Assembly: GCA_024277605.1 (NCBI GenBank)
Contig: JAJRUU010000116.1
Coordinates: 1-9,713, forward strand
From: a bacterium
GTDB taxonomy: Bacteria; SZUA-182; SZUA-191; JAJRXT01
Reading direction: 5' to 3'
DNA length: 9,713 nucleotides
A model generated the notes under the pieces. The model ran no database searches. It saw only the letters and a program-made list of their open reading frames with translations, and was not told where the DNA came from. Shown here in pieces: positions 1 through 6,285 of this stretch. Position numbers and translations under genes: made by a program. The stretch's first letter is position 1, and each line of letters begins with the position of its first letter.

Positions 1-1
1 A

Positions 2-25
2 CCTTGAAAAAGGGGACCAGTCCCC
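2..25 (-). terminator. REP-like hairpin with T-run, possible bshB1 terminator
   Basis: On the plus strand GGGGAC (12-17) and GTCCCC (20-25) form a perfect six-base inverted repeat around a two-base centre, preceded by ACCTTGAAAAA. Read on the minus strand this is a GC-rich hairpin followed by five T residues, the form of a Rho-independent terminator. It lies about 125 bases beyond the bshB1 stop codon in the direction of bshB1 transcription. The same ACCTTxAAAAA-GGG core recurs at 939-951 and 6202-6215, so it may equally be a dispersed intergenic repeat that acts as a terminator here. Confidence 0.45.
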
Positions 26-113
26 AATTGCCTTTTCGCCCAAGCTCTGCGTTATGCTCAAAATTTAATCCTCGGAATATCAAACATATACCTGCGGTTA
101 AATTTTTCGCATG

Positions 114-125
114 GCCACATGTGGC
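114..125. repeat. 12-base perfect palindrome
   Basis: GCCACATGTGGC is identical to its reverse complement. It lies between the bshB1 stop codon and the hairpin near the left edge. Its centre ACATGT also sits at the core of the palindromes upstream of the ABC operon and of cysH. Because it lies 3' of bshB1 and the gene to its left is outside the window, its role cannot be assigned. It could be an operator for a gene outside the window or chance. Confidence 0.3.
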
Positions 126-134
126 TGCCTTGAT

Positions 135-161
135 CTTGAACAAAAATTCTAATTTTTCAAG
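135..161 (-). repeat. AT-rich inverted repeat spanning the bshB1 stop codon
   Basis: On the plus strand AAAAATT (142-148) and AATTTTT (151-157) are a perfect seven-base inverted repeat. It is flanked by CTTG (135-138) and CAAG (158-161), which pair around a three-base bulge. The bshB1 stop codon (TAG, complement of 149-151) sits at the loop. The structure is A/T-rich, so a stable hairpin is doubtful. It may contribute to 3'-end formation. Confidence 0.25.
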
Positions 162-880
162 ACACCCTTAAGTAAATAGTAGGGGTCATGTACCCGCAAT
201 GGATCCTGGCAGAAAAACCCCTCGCCATATGACACGCCTATCAGTGAACCAAAATGCCCGCAGCGGGATTTTATATGCAATATATAATCGGTGATGCCGA
301 TATGAACATAATCTGAGTCATAATCAGCATTTGACTCGCCGAATTGAGACTTATAGGCCCTGACCGCCGCCATTTTTTGCTCTAAGTAAGGAGTAATATC
401 CACTACCAGGCTGGGGGTTACATAAATATGGCAGGGGTAGTGTAACAGCATGCGGCAGGAATGGGGAGGCAGGCCCAGGCCTAGCTCCAGCTTTGCCATT
501 CGCGCATCATAAGAGGCGGCTTTCATTATAGCGCCGGCAGCCGCATGATCCGGGTGCTTATCATTAAAATATGGGCCTACTATAAAGGTGGGCTTAAGCT
601 CCCTGAGGGCATATGCCAGGGCATGGCGGTTGGCCAGGTTTAACTCCAGGTGGCCGTCTCCCAGATCCAGGTTTTTGCGCACACTGACTCCCAGCAGACG
701 CCCGGCAGCCTCAGCTTCTTTGGCCCTGATCTCAGGGGTGCCGCGAGAGCCCATTTCCCCACGGGTCAGATCCACGATGCCCGTGGTATACCCCAGCGCT
801 TTCATATGCAGCAGAAAGCCGCCCATCCCCAACTCCACATCGTCAGGATGAGCTCCGATGGCTAAAACATCCAGCTTCAT
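149..880 (-). CDS. bshB1: BshB1-type bacillithiol biosynthesis deacetylase (PIG-L/LmbE family)
   Basis: Predicted zinc-dependent deacetylase of the PIG-L/LmbE fold. Characterised BshB1 enzymes convert GlcNAc-malate to GlcN-malate, the second step of bacillithiol synthesis, in the cytoplasm. The 243 residues match the family's usual length. The metal motif AHPDD lies at 10-14 (ligands H11 and D14) and the second motif HPDH at 109-112 (H112 as third ligand). The region around 39-47 (TRGEMGSRGT), YKSQFG near 195 and the SYGEGF segment near the C-terminus are typical of BshB1 and less so of other LmbE enzymes. There is no signal peptide. The ATG start has only a weak Shine-Dalgarno match (AGAAAG), which falls in one arm of a small hairpin. 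No bshA or bshC is visible in the window, so bacillithiol production is not proven. An alternative is another LmbE-family N-deacetylase. Confidence 0.82.
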   Translation of the reverse strand: MKLDVLAIGAHPDDVELGMGGFLLHMKALGYTTGIVDLTRGEMGSRGTPEIRAKEAEAAGRLLGVSVRKNLDLGDGHLELNLANRHALAYALRELKPTFIVGPYFNDKHPDHAAAGAIMKAASYDARMAKLELGLGLPPHSCRMLLHYPCHIYVTPSLVVDITPYLEQKMAAVRAYKSQFGESNADYDSDYVHIGITDYILHIKSRCGHFGSLIGVSYGEGFFCQDPLRVHDPYYLLKGVLKN

Positions 881-884
881 AAGT

Positions 885-902
885 CTTTCTCGTTTACGAA
901 AG
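885..902 (-). promoter_or_regulatory. Small hairpin over the weak bshB1 ribosome binding site
   Basis: In the bshB1 transcript CUUUCG pairs with CG-AG-AAAG around a UAAA loop, with AG bulged. The AGAAAG that would serve as Shine-Dalgarno sequence lies in the 3' arm, a few bases before the ATG at 880. Pairing could lower initiation. The stem is short and A/U-rich, so the effect is speculative. I found no convincing promoter for bshB1. A TAAGAT (complement of 929-934) is the best -10 candidate but lacks a good -35. Confidence 0.25.
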
Positions 903-1008
903 TAGCTAATCGATCATTATTCACAAATATCTTACCACACCTTAAAAAGGGTTAAAAGTATTTTTAACTTATTTTTTTACCTAAAGTGTAAGAGTTGAAT
1001 TATTCAGG

Positions 1009-1037
1009 TTGACGAAGTTTGCTTGTTTAATTACAAT
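1009..1037 (+). promoter_or_regulatory. Probable sigma-A-type promoter of the TPR lipoprotein gene
   Basis: TTGACG (1009-1014, five of six to consensus) and TACAAT (1032-1037, five of six) are separated by 17 bases. Transcription would begin near 1044, leaving a leader of only about ten bases with AGGAG (1044-1048) at its 5' end, which is unusually short. The TTG within the -35 box could be misread as an upstream start codon of the downstream gene. Confidence 0.45.
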
Positions 1038-1053
1038 TTACATAGGAGATTCT

Positions 1054-1965
1054 ATGAAAATCAGCCAACACTTCAAAGCGGTCTACTTTATAATTCTGGG
1101 TATTTTTGTGTTTGGCATTACCGGATGTGCCGGATATGAGGAAGATGCGGCGAAATGTTTCCATGAAGGCATAGCCTATTATGATGCAGCGCAATACGAC
1201 AAAGCCGCTAAGTGCTTTAAAGAGGCTATAAGGCTCGACCCGAATTATACGGAAGCCCACTATAACCTGGGATTAACGTATATTTCGCTTAAGAAAAATC
1301 ATAGCGCCCTAATGGCTTATGAAAAAGTGGTAAAGCTAAATCCAGACAAGATTGAGTCACATTTGTGGTATGGGGATGTCTGTTCGCTTTTGAAAAAATA
1401 TGATAAAGCCATTAAATCTTATAAAAGAGCCATTGAAATTGACCCGGATTCTGCCGAAGCGTATTACAGCCTGGGGGCTACTTACTCAATCCTTGAGCAA
1501 TATGAAAAAACGGTAGCGGCCTATAAAAAAGCCATTGAGCTACAGCCCGATTATGCCAAATTTCAGCATAGCCTGGGGAACATCTATTTTGGGGCTGAGC
1601 AATACGAGGAAGCTATCAAATGTTTTAATGCCGCTATAAAACTAAAACCGAGCGATACTGACGCCATTGTATCCCTGGGAGGGGCGTATCTGATTCTAAA
1701 AAAATATGATAAAGCCAGCGAAGCCTTCAAAGAGGTTATACAACAGAAGCCATACGATGCAAGAGCATATACTCTCTTGGGAGAAACTTGCCTTAAGCAG
1801 GAGAAAAACAGCCGGGCAGCCAACTATTTTTGCATGGCCGGAATACTTTTTTTAAAACAAAACAACCGCGAGAGCGCTTTAAAAACCTATGAAATAATTA
1901 AAGATATTGACGGCGACAAAGAGCTTAAGCGGATGTTCTTCAAAAAACTTTACCCATCAAAATGA
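1054..1965 (+). CDS. TPR-repeat lipoprotein
   Basis: A 303-residue protein exported and probably lipid-anchored. It has a short basic N-terminus, a hydrophobic stretch at about 9-22, and the lipobox ITGC with the modified cysteine at C25. The rest is tandem tetratricopeptide repeats. The proline at the end of each repeat (LDP, LNP, IDP, QP, KP, KP) falls at residues 63, 97, 131, 165, 199 and 233, exactly 34 apart, giving six regular units and a degenerate seventh up to about 268. TPR solenoids act as protein-binding scaffolds, but the partner cannot be read from sequence. The start is ATG 1054, preceded by AGGAG at 1044-1048. An in-frame TTG at 1009 lies in the promoter and would bury the signal peptide. 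The gene has its own promoter, diverges from bshB1 and converges on the cytochrome gene. Extra cysteines (C35, C53, C110, C190, C246, C260) are notable for an exported protein. Confidence 0.85.
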   Translation: MKISQHFKAVYFIILGIFVFGITGCAGYEEDAAKCFHEGIAYYDAAQYDKAAKCFKEAIRLDPNYTEAHYNLGLTYISLKKNHSALMAYEKVVKLNPDKIESHLWYGDVCSLLKKYDKAIKSYKRAIEIDPDSAEAYYSLGATYSILEQYEKTVAAYKKAIELQPDYAKFQHSLGNIYFGAEQYEEAIKCFNAAIKLKPSDTDAIVSLGGAYLILKKYDKASEAFKEVIQQKPYDARAYTLLGETCLKQEKNSRAANYFCMAGILFLKQNNRESALKTYEIIKDIDGDKELKRMFFKKLYPSK

Positions 1966-1989
1966 AAGCCCTCCGTATGTGTAGGGCTT
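1966..1989. terminator. Hairpin between convergent genes, probable bidirectional terminator
   Basis: AAGCCCT (1966-1972) and AGGGCTT (1983-1989) form a perfect seven-base stem with a ten-base loop, starting directly after the TGA of the TPR gene. On the plus strand it is followed by a moderately T-rich stretch (CATCTTATTGATTTTGATTT). On the minus strand it is followed by TTTCATTTTG. It sits in the 56 bases between convergent stop codons, which fits termination from both sides. The lack of a clean T-run keeps confidence moderate. Confidence 0.5.
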
Positions 1990-2021
1990 CATCTTATTGA
2001 TTTTGATTTAGTCCAACATCG

Positions 2022-2507
2022 TTATTGCGATTCGTCTCCCTCGTCCGGCTGCAATAAATGCTTTCGATATACCTTATGACAATCCATGCACACCCCTACC
2101 AGATCACGCAGGCTGTTTCGGGCTCCTTCAAAGTTTTGATCTTCAAATTGTTGCCTGATATTGCGCGAAAGCCTGAGTTGCTCATCACACTGCGCTTGCC
2201 ATTCTTGCTTATGTTGTTGATATTGCGGACCAATCCTCTTTTTCATGATAGGGCAAATTACATTCAGATTATCAGTTGCCATTTTTATTTTCTCATTATC
2301 GTAGTTCATGAACCCGTACAGTATATACGTCAGATTATCCCAGCTTCTGTCCATGATCGTCGTTAGTCGATCCTCTTCTTTAGGCTTCATTCTTTCCAGT
2401 ACGTTTTCATGAGCCTTCTTTTGGGGTGGTTCTCCCCCACAACCCAGCATTCCAATCAAAAATACAACTGACAAAAAGCTCACAAACTTAGTAAAATTTG
2501 TATTCAT
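2022..2507 (-). CDS. Cytochrome c'-like (class II) c-type cytochrome lipoprotein
   Basis: A 161-residue exported haem protein. The N-terminus has a hydrophobic segment (about 8-21) and lipobox MLGC with lipidated C23, so the mature protein should sit on the outer face of the cytoplasmic membrane. The rest is mostly helical. A single haem-binding motif CMDCH lies near the C-terminus at 140-144, followed by KVYRKHL. One C-terminal CxxCH in a small four-helix protein is the layout of cytochrome c'/c556, so an electron-transfer or gas-binding role is likely. It could instead belong to an uncharacterised cytochrome family of the same architecture. Two further cysteines (C85, C107) are not in haem motifs. 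ATG 2507 is chosen because AAGGGG (complement of 2516-2521) lies eight bases upstream. A GTG three codons earlier overlaps that site. No cytochrome maturation genes are in the window. Confidence 0.75.
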   Translation of the reverse strand: MNTNFTKFVSFLSVVFLIGMLGCGGEPPQKKAHENVLERMKPKEEDRLTTIMDRSWDNLTYILYGFMNYDNEKIKMATDNLNVICPIMKKRIGPQYQQHKQEWQAQCDEQLRLSRNIRQQFEDQNFEGARNSLRDLVGVCMDCHKVYRKHLLQPDEGDESQ

Positions 2508-2718
2508 TTTATACACCCCTTTTCTTAAATATTTCTGCCATTACATTTGTTTATAAACACATTTTATGTGTGCCGCCTGGTCTTTTTACGAAGGACATCC
2601 TGTAGTATGAGCAATATCTATGCCTTTATCATATAATCTTATAATTCAACTATTTGCAGGTACTTAGCCCCTCAAATACATAAGTAAATCCTGGCAGGAG
2701 AGTCATATTGTGGCATAG

Positions 2719-2743
2719 TTGCCATAACATGTTACGTGGTAAT
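2719..2743. promoter_or_regulatory. Operator-like imperfect palindrome upstream of the ABC operon
   Basis: The perfect ten-base palindrome TAACATGTTA (2725-2734) is flanked by TTGCCA on the left and, after CG, TGGTAA on the right. These arms are inverted copies with one mismatch. Such a dyad is typical of a dimeric DNA-binding regulator. It lies about 90 bases upstream of the -35 box of the ABC promoter. A near-identical core (TTACATGTTA) occurs in the cysH promoter at 6272-6281. Confidence 0.4.
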
Positions 2744-2833
2744 AATAATATGCTGCAAGATACTCCGGAGAAACACGTAATAAATTGCTTTTAAATCGTT
2801 TTTAATCTTAGCCGTATTAAAAATGTTAACGTA

Positions 2834-2862
2834 TTGACATGACAGCTCGTTTATAATAAAAT
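2834..2862 (+). promoter_or_regulatory. Sigma-A-type promoter of the ABC operon
   Basis: A perfect TTGACA (2834-2839) and TAAAAT (2857-2862, five of six to consensus) are separated by 17 bases. A perfect TATAAT at 2852-2857 is only 12 bases from the -35 and so is a poor partner. Transcription would start near 2869, a few bases before the GAAGGG ribosome binding site (2874-2879). Confidence 0.6.
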
Positions 2863-2886
2863 GCCATTCTTTAGAAGGGTTATATT

Positions 2887-3822
2887 ATGATAGAAGTACA
2901 CCATTTAACCAAAAAATTTGGCGATACGACTGCGGTCAGGGATGTTTCCTTCCAGGTACGGCAAGGGGAGGTATTGGGATTTTTAGGCCCTAACGGCGCC
3001 GGAAAAACCACTACCATGCGTATGCTGACATGCTTTCTGCCGGCGGATGAGGGAACCGCCAAGCTGGCTGGTTTTGATGTTACCAGCCAATCAATAGAGG
3101 TGCGGCAACGTATCGGCTATCTTCCCGAAAGCGCTCCGTTGTATTTGGATATGAATGTATCTGAATATTTAAGCTTCATTGCCCAGATGCGCGGTATTCC
3201 CAAGAGCGATCGAGTTAAGCGCATAAAGCATATGCTGGATGTTTGTGGTCTGGGAACGGTGCTAAAAAAGGGCATTGCCACGCTATCCAAGGGATATCGC
3301 CAGCGGGTAGGTCTGGCTCAGGCCATGATTCATGATCCGGATATTCTGGTCTTGGATGAACCTACCAGTGGGCTGGATCCGAATCAGATTATGGAAATAA
3401 GACAGCTGATCAAGCAGATCGGCCGGCAAAAGACCGTTATTTTGAGTACCCATATATTGCCGGAGGTATCGGCTACCTGCCAGCGGGTGCTGATTATCAA
3501 TGAGGGGAGTATTGTAGCCGACGGCACCCCTGAGGAGCTTACGGCCAATGCCAAAGGAGAAGACCGGGTGAATATCACCCTGAAAGCCGACCCAATAGAG
3601 ATAGAGGCTCAGCTAAGCCAGTTATCGGCAATAACCTCGTTTGAACAAGTGTCGACAAATATACAGGATGCGCAGCGCTACGAGATTAAAACCACCGCAG
3701 GCGAACACCTGTGCCAGGATTTGTTCCGCCTGGCGGTTAAGCAGAATTGGCTGCTCTCAGAATTACGCCACGATACGCTCAGCCTGGAAGAGGTATTTAT
3801 GCAATTGACCACCAAGGAATAG
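2887..3822 (+). CDS. ABC transporter ATP-binding protein (ABC-2 / GldA-type)
   Basis: A cytoplasmic ATPase of 311 residues that powers the ABC-2 exporter or machinery formed with the next two genes. Walker A GPNGAGKTT is at 34-42, the ABC signature LSKGYRQR at 133-140, Walker B ILVLDEP at 153-159 and the H-loop histidine at 189 (STH). After the nucleotide-binding domain, residues about 225-311 form the extra C-terminal domain (DUF4162-like) common in ABC-2 ATPases, ending in the typical SLEEVFMQLT. All catalytic motifs are intact. The ATG start has GAAGGG (2874-2879) seven bases upstream, and the promoter lies just before it. It is the first gene of a tight operon, with four bases to the permease. 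The pairing with a GldF-like permease and a GldG-like protein makes it the GldA counterpart. The substrate is unknown. Confidence 0.93.
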   Translation: MIEVHHLTKKFGDTTAVRDVSFQVRQGEVLGFLGPNGAGKTTTMRMLTCFLPADEGTAKLAGFDVTSQSIEVRQRIGYLPESAPLYLDMNVSEYLSFIAQMRGIPKSDRVKRIKHMLDVCGLGTVLKKGIATLSKGYRQRVGLAQAMIHDPDILVLDEPTSGLDPNQIMEIRQLIKQIGRQKTVILSTHILPEVSATCQRVLIINEGSIVADGTPEELTANAKGEDRVNITLKADPIEIEAQLSQLSAITSFEQVSTNIQDAQRYEIKTTAGEHLCQDLFRLAVKQNWLLSELRHDTLSLEEVFMQLTTKE

Positions 3823-3826
3823 ATAA

Positions 3827-4543
3827 ATGAACCCTATTTTCGCCATATTTAAGCGGGAGCTTAAGGAGTATTTTAATTCCGCTATCGCCTACATATGCAT
3901 TACTGTCTTTTTGGTATTGGTGAATTGGTTGTTTTTTAGAGGGTTTTTCATAGAAGGCCAGGCCAACTTGCGGCAGTTCTTTAACCTGATTCCCTGGATC
4001 TTTTTATTTTTTATTCCGGCAATCACCATGCGGCTGTGGGCTGAAGAGAAGAGACTGGGAACGTATGAAATCCTGATGACCCTGCCGGTTAAGGATTATG
4101 AGGTTGTGTTAGGCAAATTCCTGGCCAGTTACATGTTTTTGTTTATTACCATAGCGCTTACTATCGGCATTCCCATTACAGTAGCTTATTTGGGAGACCC
4201 GGACTGGGGACCTATCATTGGCGGCTACGTTGGTATACTGCTTATGGGCGGGGTATACCTGGCGATCGGCCTCTTTTGCTCCAGTCTCACCCTGAACCAG
4301 ATTGTAGCCTTTATTATCAGCATTACATTAGCCTTTGTTTTGTTTATCATCGGTGAGAATATAGTGTTGTTTGCTATACCGAATTTTTTGGTTCCCTCGT
4401 TTGAATATCTGGGATTGGCTAATCATTTTGACAACATATCCAGTGGAGTTATCGACTCGCGGGATATTATCTATTATCTGTCGCTGATTTTTTTCTTTCT
4501 GTACTTAAATGTACGCACCCTGGAGAGCCGTAAGTGGAGCTAA
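3827..4543 (+). CDS. ABC-2 type permease (GldF-like)
   Basis: An integral membrane subunit of 238 residues partnering the upstream ATPase. About six membrane segments are visible at roughly 18-42, 52-70, 100-122, 131-151, 158-177 and 213-229. Between segments two and three lies WAEEKRLGTYEILMTLPV (71-88), a conserved cytoplasmic stretch of GldF-like and related ABC-2 permeases thought to couple with the ATPase. The length is normal for a single ABC-2 permease domain, so the complex probably contains two copies. The start is ATG 3827, four bases after the ATPase stop, with AAGGA just upstream inside the end of that gene, suggesting translational coupling. Transport substrate and direction cannot be told from sequence. 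Confidence 0.9.
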   Translation: MNPIFAIFKRELKEYFNSAIAYICITVFLVLVNWLFFRGFFIEGQANLRQFFNLIPWIFLFFIPAITMRLWAEEKRLGTYEILMTLPVKDYEVVLGKFLASYMFLFITIALTIGIPITVAYLGDPDWGPIIGGYVGILLMGGVYLAIGLFCSSLTLNQIVAFIISITLAFVLFIIGENIVLFAIPNFLVPSFEYLGLANHFDNISSGVIDSRDIIYYLSLIFFFLYLNVRTLESRKWS

Positions 4544-4544
4544 T

Positions 4545-6176
4545 ATGAAGGGCAGCCGGTTAAAAGCAAGCAGTCATTCCCTGCTGTTGGTGGTTTTACT
4601 GCTGGCGATTTTAAGCTTGGTCAATTTTTTGAGCCTGGAGTCATTTGTCCGGTTTGATTTGACCAAAAACAAGGAATTCACCATATCTCCCGCCAGCCGC
4701 AACCTGGCCGCCAATTTGGTTGATCCGTTGTACATCAAGGTTTATTTCAGCAACGATCTTCCCCCCTATCTGGCCGCACTCAAGCGCCAGGTTCATGATT
4801 TACTGAATGAATATAAAGCCTATTCAGCAGGAAAGCTGCGGGTAAAATTTATTGACCCCGCCGGCGATCCCCAGATTGAGCAGCAGGTACGACAATTGGG
4901 CATTCCTAAGGTGCAGCTGAATATTATTGAGAAGGACAAAGCCCAGGTGCAACCGGCTTATTTGGGACTGGCCATACTATATGAGGACAAAAAAGAGATC
5001 ATTCCAATTGTGCAGGGGATCGGCAATCTGGAATATGACTTAACTAGCCGCATTACCAAGCTTACTAACCCGGAAACAAAAACCATCGGTTTCTTGACCG
5101 GTCACAAGGAATGGAACATTCAGGGAGAGTACAGCCAATTGCGCCAGGCATTGGAGATGCAATACCAGGTAATTACCGTTGCAACAGCGGGGGGCAAACC
5201 GGTGCCCGAAGCGGTAAACACCTTGGTGGTAGCCAAGCCCGAGGGTTTAAGCGCTCCGGATAAGTATGAGTTGGACCAATTCCTTATGCGTGGCGGCAAG
5301 CTGGTGTTCTTGCTTGATCGAATAAAGCTCGAACAAGGCTTAAATGCGGTCGACATTGAATCCCAGGCAGACGATTTGCTGGAGCATTACGGGATAAAAC
5401 TAAATTCTGGGCTGGTGTTGGATGGCAGATTTAATGCGACAGCTTCATTTTCTACAGGGATGTTCAGTTTCAGAATGCCCTATCCATACTGGGTGCGGGT
5501 AGTAAGGTCGGGGCTGGCGGCTGACCACCCTGCTTTACAGGGTTTGGAAAACGTGGTCTTCCCCTGGACCAGCTCGCTTACATTAATAGAGGATAAGCTA
5601 AAAGGGCATGAAGTAATTAAATTGGCGTCATCTTCGGCTTATTCCTGGAATAATGTTACCCGCTATTTTAATCTAAACCCACAGCAGCAATTTATGCCCC
5701 CCGCAGAACTAGCCGGTTACCCGCTGGCGGTGGCCATAAATGGTAAATTTAACAGCTTCTATACCGATAAAGAGATTCCTCAGGTAGAAAGTCCGCCTGA
5801 GATCGGAGAGCCGGCAACTGAAGAGTTAGCAGTGGCGTCCGAAGAAGAACGGAAAACGATTACTCAGAGTCCGGAGACGCAACTGCTGGTAATCAGTAAT
5901 TCACGGCTGCTTACCAATAGTATGGTTCGCCAATTCGGTGGAAATTCCTTGTTTTTCTTAAATCTTATTGACTGGATTAATATGGGGCCGGATTTAATTA
6001 AGATGCGGGCACGTATGCTAAACGACTATCCGCTAAAAGAGGTTACCGATGCACAGAAGAGTTATATAAAATTTGGCAATTGTTTAGGGATGGCTTTGCT
6101 GGTGGTGGTATTTGGCCTGGTTATGCTTTATTTCAGGCGACATGCCCAACGTCGGTATCAACAGAAAATGATTTAA
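4545..6176 (+). CDS. gldG: GldG-family ABC transporter auxiliary protein
   Basis: A 543-residue membrane-anchored protein. One N-terminal membrane segment lies at about 10-28, followed by a large predicted extracytoplasmic part, and a second membrane segment lies at about 511-531 before a basic tail. The large domain resembles GldG / ABC-type auxiliary proteins (PF09822-like). Typical signs are TKNKEFTISPAS after the first helix, the FIDPAGDP stretch, LEYDLTSRITKLT and IGFLTGHKEW. A charged, low-complexity acidic linker (about 410-440) precedes the last part. In Flavobacterium the GldA-F-G complex is needed for gliding; in most other bacteria the role is unknown. ATG 4545 is chosen because GGAG (4536-4539) precedes it, one base after the permease stop. 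An in-frame ATG at 4509 would overlap the permease. The DUF4340-type gene often found next to such proteins is absent here. Confidence 0.85.
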   Translation: MKGSRLKASSHSLLLVVLLLAILSLVNFLSLESFVRFDLTKNKEFTISPASRNLAANLVDPLYIKVYFSNDLPPYLAALKRQVHDLLNEYKAYSAGKLRVKFIDPAGDPQIEQQVRQLGIPKVQLNIIEKDKAQVQPAYLGLAILYEDKKEIIPIVQGIGNLEYDLTSRITKLTNPETKTIGFLTGHKEWNIQGEYSQLRQALEMQYQVITVATAGGKPVPEAVNTLVVAKPEGLSAPDKYELDQFLMRGGKLVFLLDRIKLEQGLNAVDIESQADDLLEHYGIKLNSGLVLDGRFNATASFSTGMFSFRMPYPYWVRVVRSGLAADHPALQGLENVVFPWTSSLTLIEDKLKGHEVIKLASSSAYSWNNVTRYFNLNPQQQFMPPAELAGYPLAVAINGKFNSFYTDKEIPQVESPPEIGEPATEELAVASEEERKTITQSPETQLLVISNSRLLTNSMVRQFGGNSLFFLNLIDWINMGPDLIKMRARMLNDYPLKEVTDAQKSYIKFGNCLGMALLVVVFGLVMLYFRRHAQRRYQQKMI

Positions 6177-6201
6177 GCCGAACAATTCAAAGATACCGGG
6201 T

Positions 6202-6242
6202 ACCTTAAAAAAGGGACAAGTTCCAGACAAGTCCCAGACTTG
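6202..6242. repeat. REP-like intergenic element with two alternative hairpins
   Basis: ACCTTAAAAAAGGG (6202-6215) matches the element at the left edge of the window with one gap and few mismatches. It is followed by alternative pairings: GGGAC (6213-6217) with GTCCC (6231-6235), and CAAGTC (6228-6233) with GACTTG (6237-6242) around a three-base loop. Read on the minus strand the first hairpin ends in six T residues and looks like a terminator. On the plus strand, the direction of the ABC operon that ends at 6176, there is no T-run, so termination of that operon is not explained. Confidence 0.45.
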
Positions 6243-6257
6243 CCACCCCAAAAAGGG

Positions 6258-6285
6258 TTGACAAAAATATTTTACATGTTATGCT
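6258..6285 (+). promoter_or_regulatory. Promoter of cysH with extended -10
   Basis: A perfect TTGACA (6258-6263) is followed after 16 bases by TATGCT (6280-6285, four of six). TGT directly before it forms an extended -10 motif (TGn). Transcription would start near 6292, giving a leader of about 60 bases. The gene therefore seems to be transcribed independently of the ABC operon upstream. Confidence 0.55.

Larger units (their letters stand above)
2508..2886. other. 379-base divergent intergenic region
   Basis: This separates the cytochrome gene (minus) from the ABC operon (plus). It holds the Shine-Dalgarno site of the cytochrome gene and a small hairpin ACACAT-TTT-ATGTGT (2557-2571). Further along are an inverted repeat TGGCA-TAGT-TGCCA (2711-2724), the palindrome TAACATGTTA (2725-2734), the palindrome CTCCGGAG (2763-2770) and the ABC promoter (2834-2862). 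A 28-codon reading frame starts with TTG at 2708 after AGGAG (2696-2700) and ends at 2794. It is too short to call a gene. I could not place a convincing promoter for the cytochrome gene. No RNA gene was recognised. Confidence 0.6.

Noticed and set aside
28..58. TTGCCT and TATGCT as a plus-strand promoter near the left edge
   Set aside because: The spacer is 19 bases, the boxes are weak, and no plus-strand gene follows. TTATGCTCAA is shared with the cysH promoter, but that alone is thin.
1009..1053. In-frame TTG start 45 bases upstream of the TPR lipoprotein ATG
   Set aside because: The TTG is part of the -35 box of a good promoter, has no Shine-Dalgarno site, and would put 15 residues before a clean lipoprotein signal peptide.
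2852..2857. Perfect TATAAT as the -10 of the ABC promoter
   Set aside because: It is only 12 bases from the TTGACA; TAAAAT at 2857-2862 has the correct 17-base spacing.
4509..4544. Upstream ATG giving a 555-residue GldG-like protein
   Set aside because: It overlaps the end of the permease and has no ribosome binding site. ATG 4545 has GGAG upstream and begins directly before the signal anchor.
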